Shown: positions 33,600 through 46,926, counted from the stretch's first letter. The stretch: DNA of 64,000 nucleotides from Dactylellina haptotyla (GCA_031310005.1 CM062380.1:1364001-1428000); one strand, 5' to 3'. Numbers and translations: made by a program. The notes: generated from the letters alone by a model not told the origin.

Positions 33600-36207
33600 T
33601 CAGTGATCCAACCTCAGGTGCCCCATCATCTGCCTCCCCACCACCGCCCGCTGCTTGTCCCCCCTCTGCACCCGCCACGCCCATTCATCATACTCCTCGC
33701 CCGTTAGCGGCTGAGGCCGATCCTCCACCTCTACCGGTATCCGGAACTCCAAGTTGTCCTCGTGTTCTGGTTCAAGTTCCAACCGCGCCGGCGGCGGCTG
33801 CCCCCCCTCTGTTGGATCGAGCTCTCCCCGTTGAAACCTGTTCATGTAGTCCTGATACCTCCCGCGCTCGTACTCTCCGTTCGCGAGGTTGGCCATCAGC
33901 CCGTCAATCCGTATCTTCTCCCTCGGGTAGTCTTCAGAGGGTACAATATTTTGCCAGAGCTTTGACTTGTAATCTATCGGCCCCTTTGACGCGGATTCTG
34001 GGACTGTTACATCTTAGTATATCGCGGCTACCGATCCGAATTTGGAGAACTCTTACCATAATTGGGATTCTCAAAGAAGTCCTCCATCTTGGGCAGCCAG
34101 GTTGGCTTCTCATCCGCTGTCGAGTACATGGTCCACGGTATACGCTGGTTCCGTTCATCATCCTGATCGTAGTTCTGGTCTGTACCCTGCTGGGAGACCT
34201 GCTGTCTACTCGGCGCCGCTTGACCGGACAGCTTCTGTGGCCATCGGTATAAAGTCTTTGGCTTACTGGGCTCCTCGTCAGAATCGCTACCTGCATCGAA
34301 CGATGACTCATCAGACAACGCGGCCGCCGTCGACTCTTTTGTGGATGGCCCCTGCGTGAACGTCAACTTTAACCTCGAAGGGCGACCTGCTGGTATCACT
34401 TGGGATTGCTGCCCGAAAGGTGGTACTCTGGGACGAGTCTGAGGAGTCGCTGGAGTATTTCTTCTAGGCCTGCTATTTGTCACCTTAGGGGCGATTGTTT
34501 CTTCAACAATCTCCTCCTCCATCTTGCCCCCTCGAGGCGTAGGTAACTTTTCATACTGAATCTCTTTAACCTCTTGCACCTCTTCTTCAACCTCCTCTGG
34601 CTTTAATACAGGGGTCTCCTCTTTTAGGTCCTGAAATCTTGGAGACGGAATGGATGTTTCTTCTTCTATGACTCCGTTTTCATCTACGGGACTCGCCAGC
34701 TTCTTCGTAAGATCTATCACAGTGGCAGGGGTAAACGGCGATTCTGTGGAAAATCCATCCGTACCAATCACGATCTGCGGCTCATGGAGACTCTGAACGT
34801 CGAGCTCCTCAACTAGCAATTGCTGATCAGTGGGCTGCAAGATGAATGGCTCGACTTGGGGTGTCATATCGGTCACGGCCCGGAAGACAATTTCTTTACA
34901 CCCAATGACACCTTCACGTTTTCCGGGCTTGGAAGCTGGCAGATATAACTCCAAGAAAGAAGGTTTCGTCTCCTTAACCAGTGTTCCATCCTTTGTTCGG
35001 CTCGTCATAGTTTGGAAGCATACTTGCCCAACGTTAGCCAAATCCAACAAACGTCGACGGCTGTAGAATATGAGATGAAATGGGTATACCTTGAATGTGC
35101 GCCATCCCTCCCTCGATCACCAGAAAGTCTCCTTGCTGCACAGCCCCAGTGGTAACCTCGATCACCGCAAAATCACCAAGATATCTATGAACCCCGTGAT
35201 ACCCGGATTCTAATGAATGCGGTGTGATGACCTCACCTGGTTCGAAGTCTCTGAGTTGCGCAAAAGTCCCATCATTGCCAATCGCGACTTTCGCTCCTCT
35301 CCTACCGGCGTCCCGAACCGGCCGCTGAGTTATCGGCCTATAAACCTTCCATCGAATCTGATCCTACTGTTGCCCAGGCACCCCTGACCCCATAGTCAGA
35401 TACTCCCACCACGAATTCCATTCCTTATCGAACAGGGCCCCGAATTCTATTCTCGGCCGGTACGCCGGGTCCGGGCTACTTTCATAATATTTCGAATTAT
35501 GGATATCGATCCTCTGCGGTGCCGCAGCGGACTTGATCGTCCACGCGCCGTTTGAATACTCCGCATCAAACGAGCACCACGAATCCTGTAGATTCTGTGG
35601 TGTGAGCCTTGCGTTTCTGGTCTCGTAGTCATAATTTACGCAATAGTGCCAATTCGTGAGCGTTATAGGCTTCCCCGTCTGTCGTGCACTCACTGTTGCA
35701 AATCCGGTCAGGTTTAGGCTCGTATGTAGAGAAAAAGAGGAAGAGAACTAAATATATTCCAGAATATAACATACGAAACTGATCTATATCCAAGTTATTC
35801 TCCCCCGGCAGAGTTGCCGCTTTCAACCAAATATACGCTGTTGCGGGTCGGAGAATATTTAGGATGTTCAGGGACACGACCAGCAGCTGTCGACCGCTGC
35901 CGCTCCGGGTTGGCGTGATGATACCTGCCATCCTAGTTGTTTTAGGTGGGTGATCTTTTTCGGTTGGTGTTTCGAATGTAAGAGCGCCACGAGGTATGGC
36001 TCTAAACATGAGACTACTCGAGTTCTGAACCGGATTTCGCAACGGCGGGATATATCGAGGGTTTGAGGTGTTTCTGAGTTCCTTATGGCTGGGTTTAATC
36101 CCAATCTGGACGACGTGAGAATTGTTGCATATTTTTGTGTTGTAGACATCGATTTGTATAACTTCCCGATCCGGTTCTACGCTCGTCCAAATAGAAAGCC
36201 TATTCAT
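33600..36207 (-). CDS. Unknown protein with acidic Pro-rich middle region, five exons
   Basis: Proposed exons: 35775-36207, 35404-35692, 35090-35337, 34057-35022 and 33600-34003, giving about 779 residues. Introns 1, 3 and 4 have good signals (GTATGT...AACAG; GTATAC with CTAAC; GTAAGA...AACAG) and keep the frame. Intron 2 (35338-35403, 66 bases, GTATCT...TATAG) is my choice because it removes an in-frame TAG at 35364-35366; its branch site is poor. If it is retained, the product ends at 253 residues. The N-terminal half looks globular (LTNWHYCVNYDYETRN; GDFAVIEVTTGAVQQGDFLVIEGG). The middle is acidic and Pro/Glu-rich (EEVEEEVQEVKEIQYEKLPTP) and the tail is charged, with WTMYSTADEKPTWLPKMEDF before it. 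No signal peptide, transmembrane helix or known domain was recognised. It lies in the same orientation as its neighbours, 291 bases after the rhodopsin-type gene. Confidence 0.6.
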
Positions 36208-36498
36208 TATTTATTTATTTAATTTAGATTTGATTCTTTATAGATCACTGATATGTATATTGAATACTCTAATAAAGTTTTTTTTTAAAAAAATCGAAAA
36301 TAGTCCGAAACTCCATCTAATATTATAACAAAAACAACCCATGTCGTATGCGTGATTCCGTAGTCAAAGGGGTATATAATTAAATATCCAAGCAAGACCT
36401 GCAGCCATTATTTCCAGCCCCTCACTATCCCGATTCCAATATCCAAGAAAAAACCAAACAAAACTTCCACGCATAACAAAAAGGAAATTAATTCATGT

Positions 36499-37872
36499 TT
36501 ACCGAAACGGCACGTCTCGTAATACCACGACCTGGTGTATTTCCGTAGTTTTAACCACCCCATCCGGCGACGAGGACGAACTCGCTAGCGGCCAGTCTCC
36601 GCTCTCTTCGTCCCGTCGGAACACCGTTTCCTCGCTTCCAATTCTCGATTCAATCATGCTGTTTAGCGGGTATCCCTTTGAGTTTCGGACTCCCCGACTG
36701 CCGAATTCGTCGGGCAATGCGCCGGAACGTCGATTTCTGCTGCCCGCGCCGTAGGTAGTTGTCACAAGGCGGGGGAAGAAAACGGCTACGAGCGGTTTTA
36801 GTGATGGTACAGATGCGCAGATGATACCGACGTGCTATTTAAGATTGTTAGATTGTAATTCTTTGTGGTAAAAACCGGGATGCTGGTGCGGACTTACTGC
36901 TTCCGTGGATGTGTAGATGTAAAGGTCGTATCCGTACCACGATACGTCGAAAGTTAGAATCGTGCTGCGGATGCTAGCGATTCTAAGACACCCTGCCAGA
37001 CAGACAATTAATCCGAGAGAGAACATGGCGATGAGGCCGACCTTCTGCTTGGTGGGTAGTCCAAGGTGCAAAACGGTTGGGATTGGCAAAAACAGAACGA
37101 TAACGTCTAGGACAACGCTGAAGATTCCATGCAACTATATCAAAAAAATAATTGAAATTAGCTTTTGGAAAATGCGAATTTTAGTAGAGTGCGGGATAAG
37201 GCTTACCAGAACCATATCAGCTTCATTCGGTAGACAACCCTCACGTTTGGTTTGTGTCAACGGAATTTCTTTCCAAAAGTTTGACACCGGATGGCATTGG
37301 AATATGATAAGCCCAGACATGCCGACGACCCAGGCGATCAAAAGACCAAAGGTAATCCATATCGCAATCCTGAACCTCTTGGTCGTGCAGAATCGCAGGT
37401 AAAAGATGAGGATCGAGGCTTTCGCCAAAGCGACAGAGTAGGTGAAAAGCAGCTGTGTCGCAAACTGATACTGGCGAATAAAAACCCATTCTTTAGGCTG
37501 CACGAGATGTTAGTATTATTTATAAGCCTGCTTATAGCGGCCCTGCATTTTCGCACAAGCCTAAAAAGCGAATCGGTTGTGTGTGCGTACTTGTATATCC
37601 CAGATATGCCTGCCCCACCCGTACTCCTCCGACATCATGTTAAATATCGACAAAGCATATGCTGTTATCAGAGCTGGAATGATAACCCAGTCGTCAGCGC
37701 CGAGACTCCTCAATATCGAAGACCGTGTGATAATCCGTAGTCCCGCTATCGTTCCGGACAAAACCATCAAGGTTATAATCACGGGCTTGAGGTAATGCCC
37801 TTTAACCTCTGGGTTTACATAATTCGGGTTGAGGAACGAGGAAGGGCCCTGCTGGCCGGGTTGCTGGGACAT
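36499..37872 (-). CDS. Fungal rhodopsin-domain integral membrane protein, four exons
   Basis: Exons 37591-37872, 37207-37497, 36898-37134 and 36499-36834 give 381 residues, all phase 0. The order of hydrophobic segments is that of fungal seven-helix 'rhodopsin domain' proteins (PTH11-related): VIITLMVLSGTIAGLRI, DDWVIIPALITAYALSIF, ATQLLFTYSVALAKASILIF, IAIWITFGLLIAWVVGMSG, GIFSVVLDVIVLFLPIPTVL and KVGLIAMFSLGLIVCLAGCL. The family landmarks RSLGADDW, a cysteine pair (CHP, GCLPNEAD) and YTSTEA before the last helix are present. No retinal-binding Lys motif was seen, so it is unlikely to be a light-driven pump. It is probably a plasma-membrane receptor-like protein; the ligand is unknown. The cytoplasmic tail is charged and ends VVLRDVPFR. 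Confidence 0.88.
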
Positions 37873-40800
37873 CGTTTTTTGGTGTCGTTTCTCTTATCTG
37901 ATCGTATTTTTTTTAATTCTCGAAAAAGATCTCCAAGCGAATGGGTCGGTTGCCAGGAGAATAAAAATCAGAAAAAGATACCCAGGAGAGAGCGAGTCGA
38001 AGACGTTGCTAGTATTGCAAACAGCGGGAAGGATGAGGCTACAAGCCTGAGAGCCTCATAAGAAAGTTTTCCTGGATGACGCCGTCCAACACCCCGTATA
38101 TCTGGCCAGCAATATTTCAATATCTATTTGGTAGGGAAGAGATACGATTAGATCAAAGATCCAAGGGGCTCCAGGTAGTATATAAACCGCCTGCCGATAT
38201 AATGACTACCTACCCTACTCTCTCTCTAAAAAAATCTCCCGCAGAAGGTCCCTAGAAATTTGAAGCAGCTCCAAAAAAAGGATGGCACCCCAAAATAGGG
38301 CCAAACTTTCGGAACACGGATTTTCAAAACGGGATTTATCGAGAACAAGGTTCACTTGCTTCCAAGCTTCTTAATTCAAGATTCGCCGTATGTTCCTGTT
38401 GCGTGCTTTTTTCTTTTCTTTTCTTTTCTGCTTCCTCTGGGAGGGGATCGTCCGGGTCTAGCGGTCGTGTACCTTTGGGGCTGGGTGGTGAGCCCGCCTA
38501 CCTTCCTAATACAACACAGAGGCGTATATGCCACCCTTGTTGTTGAAAGGCTGTTCGAGGTTCAGTCGGGTGTGGTTCCTTCTCAGGATATAATTCTAAT
38601 ACATGGAGTTGGGGTAAGACACCTGAAATGAAGCCGGGAGCAATTGGGATCTTTGGGCTAATCCCGCTCTATATGTAATTTACTCCATATTTTTTTTCTT
38701 CGGTAGTAAATTCGTGGAGAGCCGTTGATAACCTAGCTGGCTAGCTCGCGAGCTAGTTGCTATTGAAGGCATAGCGATATCTCGTTCGTATGGCTAGCCC
38801 GATATCAGCCTGGATATGTTGTCAGAGAGAATTCACAGGCTGCCGATAGGTTTTGATTGCGATCGCATGAAAAATATCGCAGGCGGCATAATATCGGTGG
38901 GAGAAATTTCAGACTGCACCTTCGACTCAGGCAAATTGAGCCAGGCGCATTGACATGTCAAATCCCACATGGCCCATCGTAGCGAGAAATACCAAGAGGA
39001 AGAAGAAAAATTATATTCTCTAACATCTTAAAACCAGCCAAAAACAAAAACAAAAAAACATTATTTCTAGAATGAAAAAATAGTAGAGGCGGGGCTCATG
39101 TTTTGCCATGTGGGATTCACGTTCCCTGTTGAAGGGAGGGTGTTTTTGGAGATCGTTGGTTGTTGCGCGCCTGAAAAGGTCTCGGACAAGCTAAGCTCCA
39201 CAAGGCAGCACACAAAGAAACAGAAAGCCTTGTGGGTTCCACCTTCATGCATATATTACTTCTTTTCTTAGCGAGCAGTGTGCCAGAATGGCGCACTCAG
39301 ACCAGGGAAAAAAGGCGGGATGTAAGACATCGAAGGTCTTAAGCTTCTTCGTTTTTCTTTTCGAGGGCGAAGATAATCGCACAGGTCTTGGGCCAAGTAC
39401 GGGTACCTGCTGCTGGAGCAGAGAGCTAACAATGAAAAGCTTAGCTGGAGCATCTCATTGTGAGTTCCACCGATCCTGGCCAAAACTCTATGAGACGAGC
39501 AAAAAAAATACTTCTGTGGCGCTCCCGGGGACTTTCTCAAATTTTTGCGTTTATGTAATTGGAAGCACGCCCGCGTATTCTCAAACGCAGAACTCTTACG
39601 TACCGAAAACCGAGTTTTCACTTTGCTGGTTTGGCATCTGAAGGACCCGCCCGCCGATGCAGATGGGATCTAGGGTTTGCCGCCCGTAAGAGAATATGCA
39701 CGATATCATGCCTTGTCCATCAGCTTACTTTCAAAGAAAGAGAATATCACGACAAGCTTCATCGCTTTCGGCAGAAACGGCCTGTTATCAAGCTATCCAT
39801 CCCATCGCTAGAGAATATCGATAGCTAGCCCACGTTGTGACATGGACCATCGTGGTGCGAATTGATGGATCTTGTTGGTTGAGATTGCGTGCCAATATGT
39901 AAATAAGAGCATGAAAGAGAAGGTCCGGAGTTGGTAGACAAGCAAGCAGTAGCACCCGCATGGTTAAAATTACGGTAGGCACCGATAATGGGCTCGCGGA
40001 TTTGATGCTTTCCAAATCGGAGCTTACCGTTGGGGAAATAAGCCTCTAGGTCGCTCGAGGGTGGCCATTCGGAACCAGGTTGAAAAGGGAATCTGGTTAA
40101 GCCGCCTCTGACGTGGGTGTAACTAGGCCGCTGGGCGCGATGTGCTAAAAACTTACCCAGCTTTTCCATTCAAGTGGTTCCTGCGTGTGTTTGCCCACCG
40201 GACGCCGTCTCCACCCGGCCGGCAGCTATCACGAGATTGGTGGTGTTGAGCCGAGGAGGTTGTTGGAGTCGAAGCGGGTCCACGGTTTTTGACTCTCTTT
40301 GATTGAGACATTCCCACGGGTCTGCAACAACGAGACACCGGACAGCGCAGAACGCTTCGAATGTTCCCAACGGAACGGGGGGACCGTGCGGGTGGACGTC
40401 CCAATGGAACGTGTCGATTGATCCTGTACTCAATTTCTGGCGATTTCGAAAGTTCTATTTTCTGATTACGCATATTTCCAAATTTCCAGTGCGAAGGTGA
40501 GGGTTCTTGGCCCAGGGTTCATGCGAGATCCCAAACTCCAATCGCAACACCTTGGCACTGCAGGTGTTCTGATAATGCAATAAGATATGCAAGTAGCCCA
40601 CCAGTCTACCACCAGTATATACGTGACCGTGCGTTTAATTAATAACATCATATGTATAACAAAGACATAAGGAGCTCTGTAAGATTCGGAAACCTTCTTA
40701 AATCTCACATAAATTGGGACTTCGGCATAAAATTCGCTCGATAACCTCGTGGCCGCCTGGTCGCGAAACGAAACGAAAAAAAAAACCTGGAATATTTTTA

Positions 40801-42150
40801 TAAGACTGAATCGATCGGTTGAGATCGAGCTCCATAGCTTTTCATCGAAATTTTGAAACGCTTTCTTACTCATGTAGACATGTATACGCTCCACCTCAAC
40901 AACGATTTGCGGAGTAGATAAAACATGCGCTCGGTTCATAGGCCCTTGTCGTCGAAAATCCTAAGAAGTCGGCCTGGTCCCCAAATGCGACCGAGCGCGT
41001 TCAAACTAGTCAGCTGAGAAAGAGGTCTCTCGGCCGGTTGTTTGGTTATATAAAGTTTGAAAGAAAACTGAACAAGTTTTTTGAAACCATGAGCGGTGTC
41101 TCTGCCTGACGCGACGAGCTGCCTAGCTTGACAGAGCGGGCGGGCAATTCTTTTATTGAAAGGACCATCTTAGCTGGTTGGAATTACGGGCCATTATTGT
41201 TCTTTAACAACTTACATAATAGTTTTAGACGATGGATAGCTATCGAACTGGCTCTACGTTATAGTTAAGGGAAGATATCGAAGCGAATCTTTCGGCTGGC
41301 TATACTGGTTCGAAAGATTTTGCAGGCGATCAGGGGTCTCCTTGCTGCCTATTATGTGTATAAGAACTCAGGTGACTAGAGGTTATATTATGGAGCTCGA
41401 TGCGTCGCCGACTATCACCGATCGAGGAAGAGGGAACCGTCAAGGAGAGCTTACCGCCAACGTATGAAATTAATATGACTTGTGGCGCTCGTACGTCCAG
41501 GTAACCAACCTCATGTACAAGATCATCACACGATCACTTGCACAGTCACTTGCATGAGCAGTTTCTGAATTCTCAAGCTCTCAAAGCAGTACGAGTGTTA
41601 GTTTAGTGCGCCATCTGAATTTAACCTCATGCTAATGGGGTTGCAACATTTGGATGTTCGGCTTCGGTTGTGCATAGGTTTGGAGTTTTAACTTTCACAT
41701 GGACTGAGATTTCTAGACCGAGGTGTGTTCCTATGAAATACGTAAGTGCAGTTTCTTTGATGGGATACTTGACCTCGCTGGCTACGAGATGCTCGAAAGT
41801 GGACTTGAACGCGTTCGGATGTTGTAGATTCTAATATATGATTTTGACGGATGATATCGATGCAGGATACAGAACCGCACCAGCAGCAAACTATCAACGT
41901 AATTGAAAGAAGAACACCAGCTCCATTATGCATCTTTACATGCCATGCATATGCCCACCATAAATTAAAGCATGGACTGAACACATTCCAACGTACTCCA
42001 AATCTGAAAGAAAAACAAAATGATGAAAGACAACCTCGAAAATGCGAGTAAAAAATGATAGGTATACCCTCCACCATATCAAATGAACAATACGCACTAC
42101 AGCATATTCTCTAAACTCAGTCTCGGGGGACCAGAGCAAACTTGCAACGT
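37873..42150. other. 4.3 kb gene-poor region, no supported gene
   Basis: Short frames only, several open on both strands at the same place (39268-39641, 40153-40500). The minus frame 40466-40939 (157 residues) has no motif and no splice context. AT-rich stretches and pyrimidine tracts near 38220 are visible. I see no transposon ends, tRNA or conserved protein. Confidence 0.45.
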
Positions 42151-44706
42151 CTAAACTACCCTCTCTGCCAAAGAGATCTTATCCAAACTATCAGTCATTC
42201 CTCCACCACCTCCTCTCCGTCCTTCCAACCTCTCCTTTTCGTACGTAGTCCACACAACCTCCCAATTCTCTCTAACCCGTCCCGGCAATCCATCCCATAA
42301 ACCCCCTACACTGGGCTCTCCCATCCTCCTTCTCTCCTCCCATATCCCTCTGATGATCTTCCCAAGCATGAGCATCCCTCCACCCTCCCTCTCACCAGTC
42401 TTCAACGCCCTCCCAATATACGGCATCAAAACCTCCCCCAAGATATCTTGATCAACCTCCAACCCTTCCCCCCACTCCACCAACGGACTACAGATAGTCT
42501 CTGGATCTGCCCCTTCACTTTGTCGCAGCGCCTCACTACTCGCAAGCTTCCCCGAGTGACTGCTGGGTATATAATCGCCACCGAACCAGGGGCCCCAAAG
42601 TCCTTGCTCGTGCAACGCGATGGTTCTCAATAACTGCAAATCACCGAGGTAGTACGCCCCGCGCCGCACCATGCAAAATATCGCCATCCAAAGCGCGTTT
42701 GTCCCGTCGACGTCATCATCGGGCAGCCATGCTGCTCCGCGCGTGTATTCTTCTGCTGCGATTCGCAGATCTCGCATGTTTCCTGTCGATGGACCCTTTT
42801 TGCCTGTCCGCGAATCGAGCTGTACCCTGTTCCAATGTAGTCCGAGCTGCATGTAGGCCATACCGCGGAAGATGTGGCCCATGGCACGCGGGTATCCCCA
42901 ATGCGGGGTGTAGAGGTCCCAATAGCGGTCTGTAGTTTCCGGGGAGGTAGGGGCGTCGACTTCAGGGATAGGAGAGGATTCACAGGAGGCGACGAGCCAG
43001 TCACCTATGTTTTTGATTTCCTCGATGATGGTGAGGGTTGGTGGTTCGGTGTGATTGTAGAGTTTGATCAGGGACTCGGCGAGGCGGATTTTGAGGCCAC
43101 GGAGGAAGGTTTTCTATACCGAATGTAGGATGTGATTAGAATTAGATTATAAGATGGGAGGGGAGGGGAGGGATACCTCTAGAGTGCGTCCGCGAACGTG
43201 ACCGGGGACGTCTGCGAAGACTCGTCGGGCTTCTTCAGTGAGGTCTACCGCGCGGCGGAAGTCTTCGACGGCAGGGGTGGAGCCATTGGGGAGGCGGGGT
43301 TCTAGGAAGCCGTCTTTGATGATGCCATTCATGAATGCGGCCCCTTACCGGAGTGGTTAGTATATATGTAGACAGAGTGAATATATTTGGGTGAACCTAC
43401 GGATACTTAGCTGCAGCGCTGGCCGGATAATGTCCCAGCTGGCGCCATTTTCTAGTCGGTTGTTATACTCTAATATAGTCTGAACGGGGTTCAAGTGATC
43501 CCCCACAGCGTTCCTCTGCTGCTGCTCAAGCATATAGCACAGCTGTAGCTTTTCGAGATCTCCCTCGCCAAAGTAAACTACTTTGAAGTCCTCCATAGCT
43601 ACTGATGTCAAATCTGCGAGTGTCTGGAGCGGGCCCGAGATACCAAAAGCACCCGGTGGCGCGTTTGCTGCAGCCGGTAGCTCGTGCTTTTGAAATTGTG
43701 AGAGCTGGCGGAGAGCATCTGTGTACTGGTGATCAGCGAGCCAGAGCCGGCGTGCCGCAGAGCAAAGGGGCGGCCAGGCACCCGGTTGGCCGCCCTTCGA
43801 GACGCGGCGGTCGATCTCACGAGAGATGAGTTTTGCGGGGGCGTCGTTCACTGATAGGATCTTCACCATGGCGATAACACGACCTTGTTAGCATATCCAT
43901 TTGTATCTTCTTTCGTCTGCGGTCGGTCATGGGGATATAGGAGGGGGAAATGAGTGATATGGGAGGTGAGAGATCTTGCTACGCTTGGAGGTTCTATGCG
44001 TGTGTAGATCTCTCCCACGTCTCTTTGTCATAAAAAAACGCGAGCATGGTGGCGATCTGATATGAGGGGAGGAAGTATGTAGTATTGAGAAGAACACACC
44101 GAATCGTCTCCCATCCGTCTCATTTCGGTCCTCTCTTCGATTCGCCTCTCGACAGCAGCAATCATGCGGCCCAAATCGGCCTTGACGGCGGGGTCTGTTT
44201 CATTGTTTCTACCCTCCCAGTAGGCATCGATAGCTTCGTCGAGACGGTCCAGGACTTCGAGGACGTTGCCACGTCGACGATACGCTTTGCTCCATGTTGG
44301 ATCGTATTGGACGGCACGGTCAGCGTCTGCTAGGGCTTGCTCGAGCTGTCCGAGCTGGAGATACGTAGCGGAGCGGTTGGAGTAGAGTGCTGCAGAACGC
44401 GGGGTGAGGTTGAGAGCTTGAGAGTAGGATGTGAGAGCGGCTTGGAAGTCCCTGCAGAACCAGCGTGATTAGATATCACATAAGCCGCAGGGTAAAGGCA
44501 CCCAATTCAACAGTAAAATATGATATCGTATCGAATATCTTTGTTACAAATCAGAAGGAGAAGAGGAGCTCGTACTGTTTTCCAAACTGGATGTTACCCT
44601 GGGACTTGAGCGCGCTGCTACGGGCGTTGGGGTCGGTGGAGGGGGCGGACGTCTGACCAGCAGCGCCAGCGCCGCGATATGCAGATGCGGAGGACGACTG
44701 AAACAT
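42151..44706 (-). CDS. TPR-repeat protein, five exons
   Basis: Exons 44576-44706, 44100-44451, 43401-43860, 43177-43343 and 42151-43113 give 690 residues. The start is the ATG at 44706. At about residues 30-150 there are TPR helices: ALKSQGNIQFGKQDFQAALT, then YSQALNLTPRSAALYSNRSA, LGQLEQALADADRAVQYDP and SKAYRRRGNVLEVLDRLDEA. These match the three-TPR arrangement of Hsp70/Hsp90 co-chaperone-like proteins. The remaining 500 residues are helical and continue with repeat-like stretches (FRRAVDLTEEARRVFADVPG; MGHIFRGMAYMQLGLHW), but I do not recognise a second domain. The donor of intron 2 is GTGTGT and its acceptor was chosen to keep the frame, so that junction is less sure. A cytosolic scaffold role is inferred from the TPRs. 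Confidence 0.85.
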
Positions 44707-45786
44707 ATTCGACCAGCGGAGATCGAGATTGAGGGCGCGGAGGGGCACTGGGGAGGAGTAGGGCTGTAGGGCTGGCCTATAGCTGTCCTGTCCGGTCGCC
44801 GGCGGCTGACTAGTCTGGTGGGTGGCCTGATGTGTAATCTGCAGGCCGTCAGAATTAACTAACAGCCGTGATATTATTACCACTGTATTTTACTGCTAAT
44901 ATTCCACTACGACTATTAACAGAGCGGTGTCACTAACTTAGTTGGATGGGGCGAATAACTAAGCTTCCGGGCCAGCCGAGCGACGTACGCGGGGCTGTTT
45001 GTAATCATCAAATCGCTGCACAGACCCTTGCAGCCCCGAACAGGACACACCAAGATCCGAATACGAGCCTGCGATGATGTCGAATGCAATGACCCCGCGA
45101 TGGCAAAAGAGAGATCACGACGGATCGGGTAAGATTAAGGAACCGAAGTGTCTACGTTAAACCCGGACAGCGGTTCGGGATCGCGGAATTCCATTCTCAG
45201 CGTCGTGCGTCCGCTCTGCTCCCCAATTCATTGATACATGTATATACGTATATCCACCGAATTCGAACGCACTGGAGATGGAATGGAAAGAGGCTCCACC
45301 TTCCGGGTTAGGCAACCTGCAGCGGGGCCGAGTTGGTGACATCAGCACTGGGCAAATCTTCCATCAGGCCCTCGGCCGACCCGCATTTCCCATTGTGCGT
45401 TCTGCTGTAAGCAAATCGTGGGCATGGGCATGGCGATTACGGCATGTTTGACTTGATCCTGTGCAGCGTGCGGCCCGTAGCCCTACCTTCGTACCACAAG
45501 GTCGGCAATTCGAACAGCTAGCCGACGGATTCGGGGAGGACATTACTAACTGCTCTTAGCCGTTAATCAATTGGTACTATCAAGGGCGTATAATAGCAGA
45601 CATCTTAAGAAAATGCTTAATCCCACCTGAATCGGAGTCTATAAAAGGCTCCCAAGCCCGTCGACATCATCTCCAACTTCACCCTAAAACATCCAACGCA
45701 ACGCACAGCATCACGGATATCACTGAAGATACGATAAATACATTTAAATCACATCTAGGACATATATACCTCAATAAAAAATCACA
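44707..45786. other. Divergent promoter region between TPR gene and oxidoreductase
   Basis: About 1.1 kb shared by two divergent genes. Apart from the TATA box at 45640 nothing specific is seen. Confidence 0.5.
45640..45647 (+). promoter_or_regulatory. TATA box of MDR oxidoreductase gene
   Basis: TATAAAAG 140 bases upstream of the ATG at 45787, with a pyrimidine/adenine-rich leader after it. Suggests a regulated, inducible promoter. Confidence 0.6.
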
Positions 45787-46926
45787 ATGAAGGAACTTCG
45801 TCTTGTCACTGACGCCGCCGGAGTCGTTAGCGGTCAGCTCGTCGATACTGAGAAGCCGTAAGTATATATTTGGATATACGATTTTATGCCTATCTGGGCA
45901 TCTCGAGACAATAAGAATTCTAACAGTTTTGAATATAGAACCCCACAAGAAGGAGAAGTTCTCATCAAGGTTGTCGTCACCGGCACCAACCCAAAAGACT
46001 GGAAATATATTCCTCACGGAAAAGCCCCCTTCAACTCTGGCGATGACATTGCCGGCATCGTTGAAGCCGTTGGCCCAAATGTCCTCGAGTTCAAACCTGG
46101 TGACCGTGTCGCCGCCTTCCACGTCATGCACTCCGTGCATGGCTCTTTCGCTGAATTCGCCATTGCCCCTTCCCACACCACCTTCCACATCCCAGAGAGC
46201 ACCTCTTTTGAAGATGCTGCCACGATCCCCCTCGTAGCTTTCACCTCTGCCATCGCAATGTACCAGGAACTCGCCCTCCCGGCTCCCTGGTCGCGCGGGA
46301 CCGAACAGCACAATCCAAAGGGACGAAACCCAATCCCTTTCGTCGTCTACGGTGGTAGCACCTCCGTCGGCTTGACTGCTCTTAAATTTGCCCGTCTAAG
46401 CGGTCTATACCCCATCATCACTATCGCCGGCGGCAGCAAAGACATCATCGAAAAAGATAATCTGGCCGATGTGATCATCGACTACCGCAACAACAACGAC
46501 ATCGCAGGCGACATCAGAAAAGCGCTAGGCGGCAAGGAACTCTTCCACGCCTTTGATGGGTTCACCGAATACCCTTCTGCGAACCCCCTCGCTGAGGCGT
46601 TGAACCCCAAGGGCAAAATCACCGGTATTCTGCCGTACAAGCACGAATTACCGAACGGGCATAAATTGAAGATGACATATGTCGGGTCCGCGCATAAGGA
46701 GTATCCCAACTTCCCAGTTGAGGATGTCGAGACGGATAAGGAATTCGCGTACGTGTTCAGCAGATATTTGACTCGCGTTTTGCAACAAGGCAAATTCAAG
46801 ACCCATCCGATTGAGGTTTTGAAGGGTGGATTGGGCGGTCTTCCAGAAGGGTTGAATAGATTGAAGGCTGGGAAAGTAAAGGCATCCAAGCTGGTGGCTA
46901 GAATCGCAGATACGGATGGATTGTAG
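45787..46926 (+). CDS. MDR-family NADPH oxidoreductase (quinone/enoyl reductase-like), two exons
   Basis: Exon 1 is 45787-45857 and exon 2 is 45939-46926; the intron is GTAAGT...ATATAG with CTAAC. The product is 352 residues, normal for the medium-chain dehydrogenase/reductase family. The N-terminal GroES-like domain has GEVLIKVVVTGTNPKDWKYI and DDIAGIVEAVGPNVLEFKPG, followed by GDRVAAF. The Rossmann part has VVYGGSTSVGLTALKFARLS, the NADPH-binding glycine stretch typical of the ToxD/LovC-like trans-enoyl reductases and quinone reductases. No structural or catalytic zinc ligands are visible, so it should be a zinc-free reductase. The C-terminal segment is GGLPEGLNRLKAGKVKASKLV. No biosynthetic cluster flanks it, so its substrate is unknown. 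Confidence 0.9.

Noticed and set aside
33600-36207. A globular first part, an in-frame TAG and a long acidic extension, as in coat-protein read-through genes of some plant RNA viruses.
   Set aside because: At least three spliceosomal introns with good signals run through it, I recognise no capsid motif, and an ordinary intron can remove the TAG. A host gene is the simpler reading.
39268-39641. 117-codon frames on both strands over the same bases.
   Set aside because: Mutual shadows; no recognisable protein.
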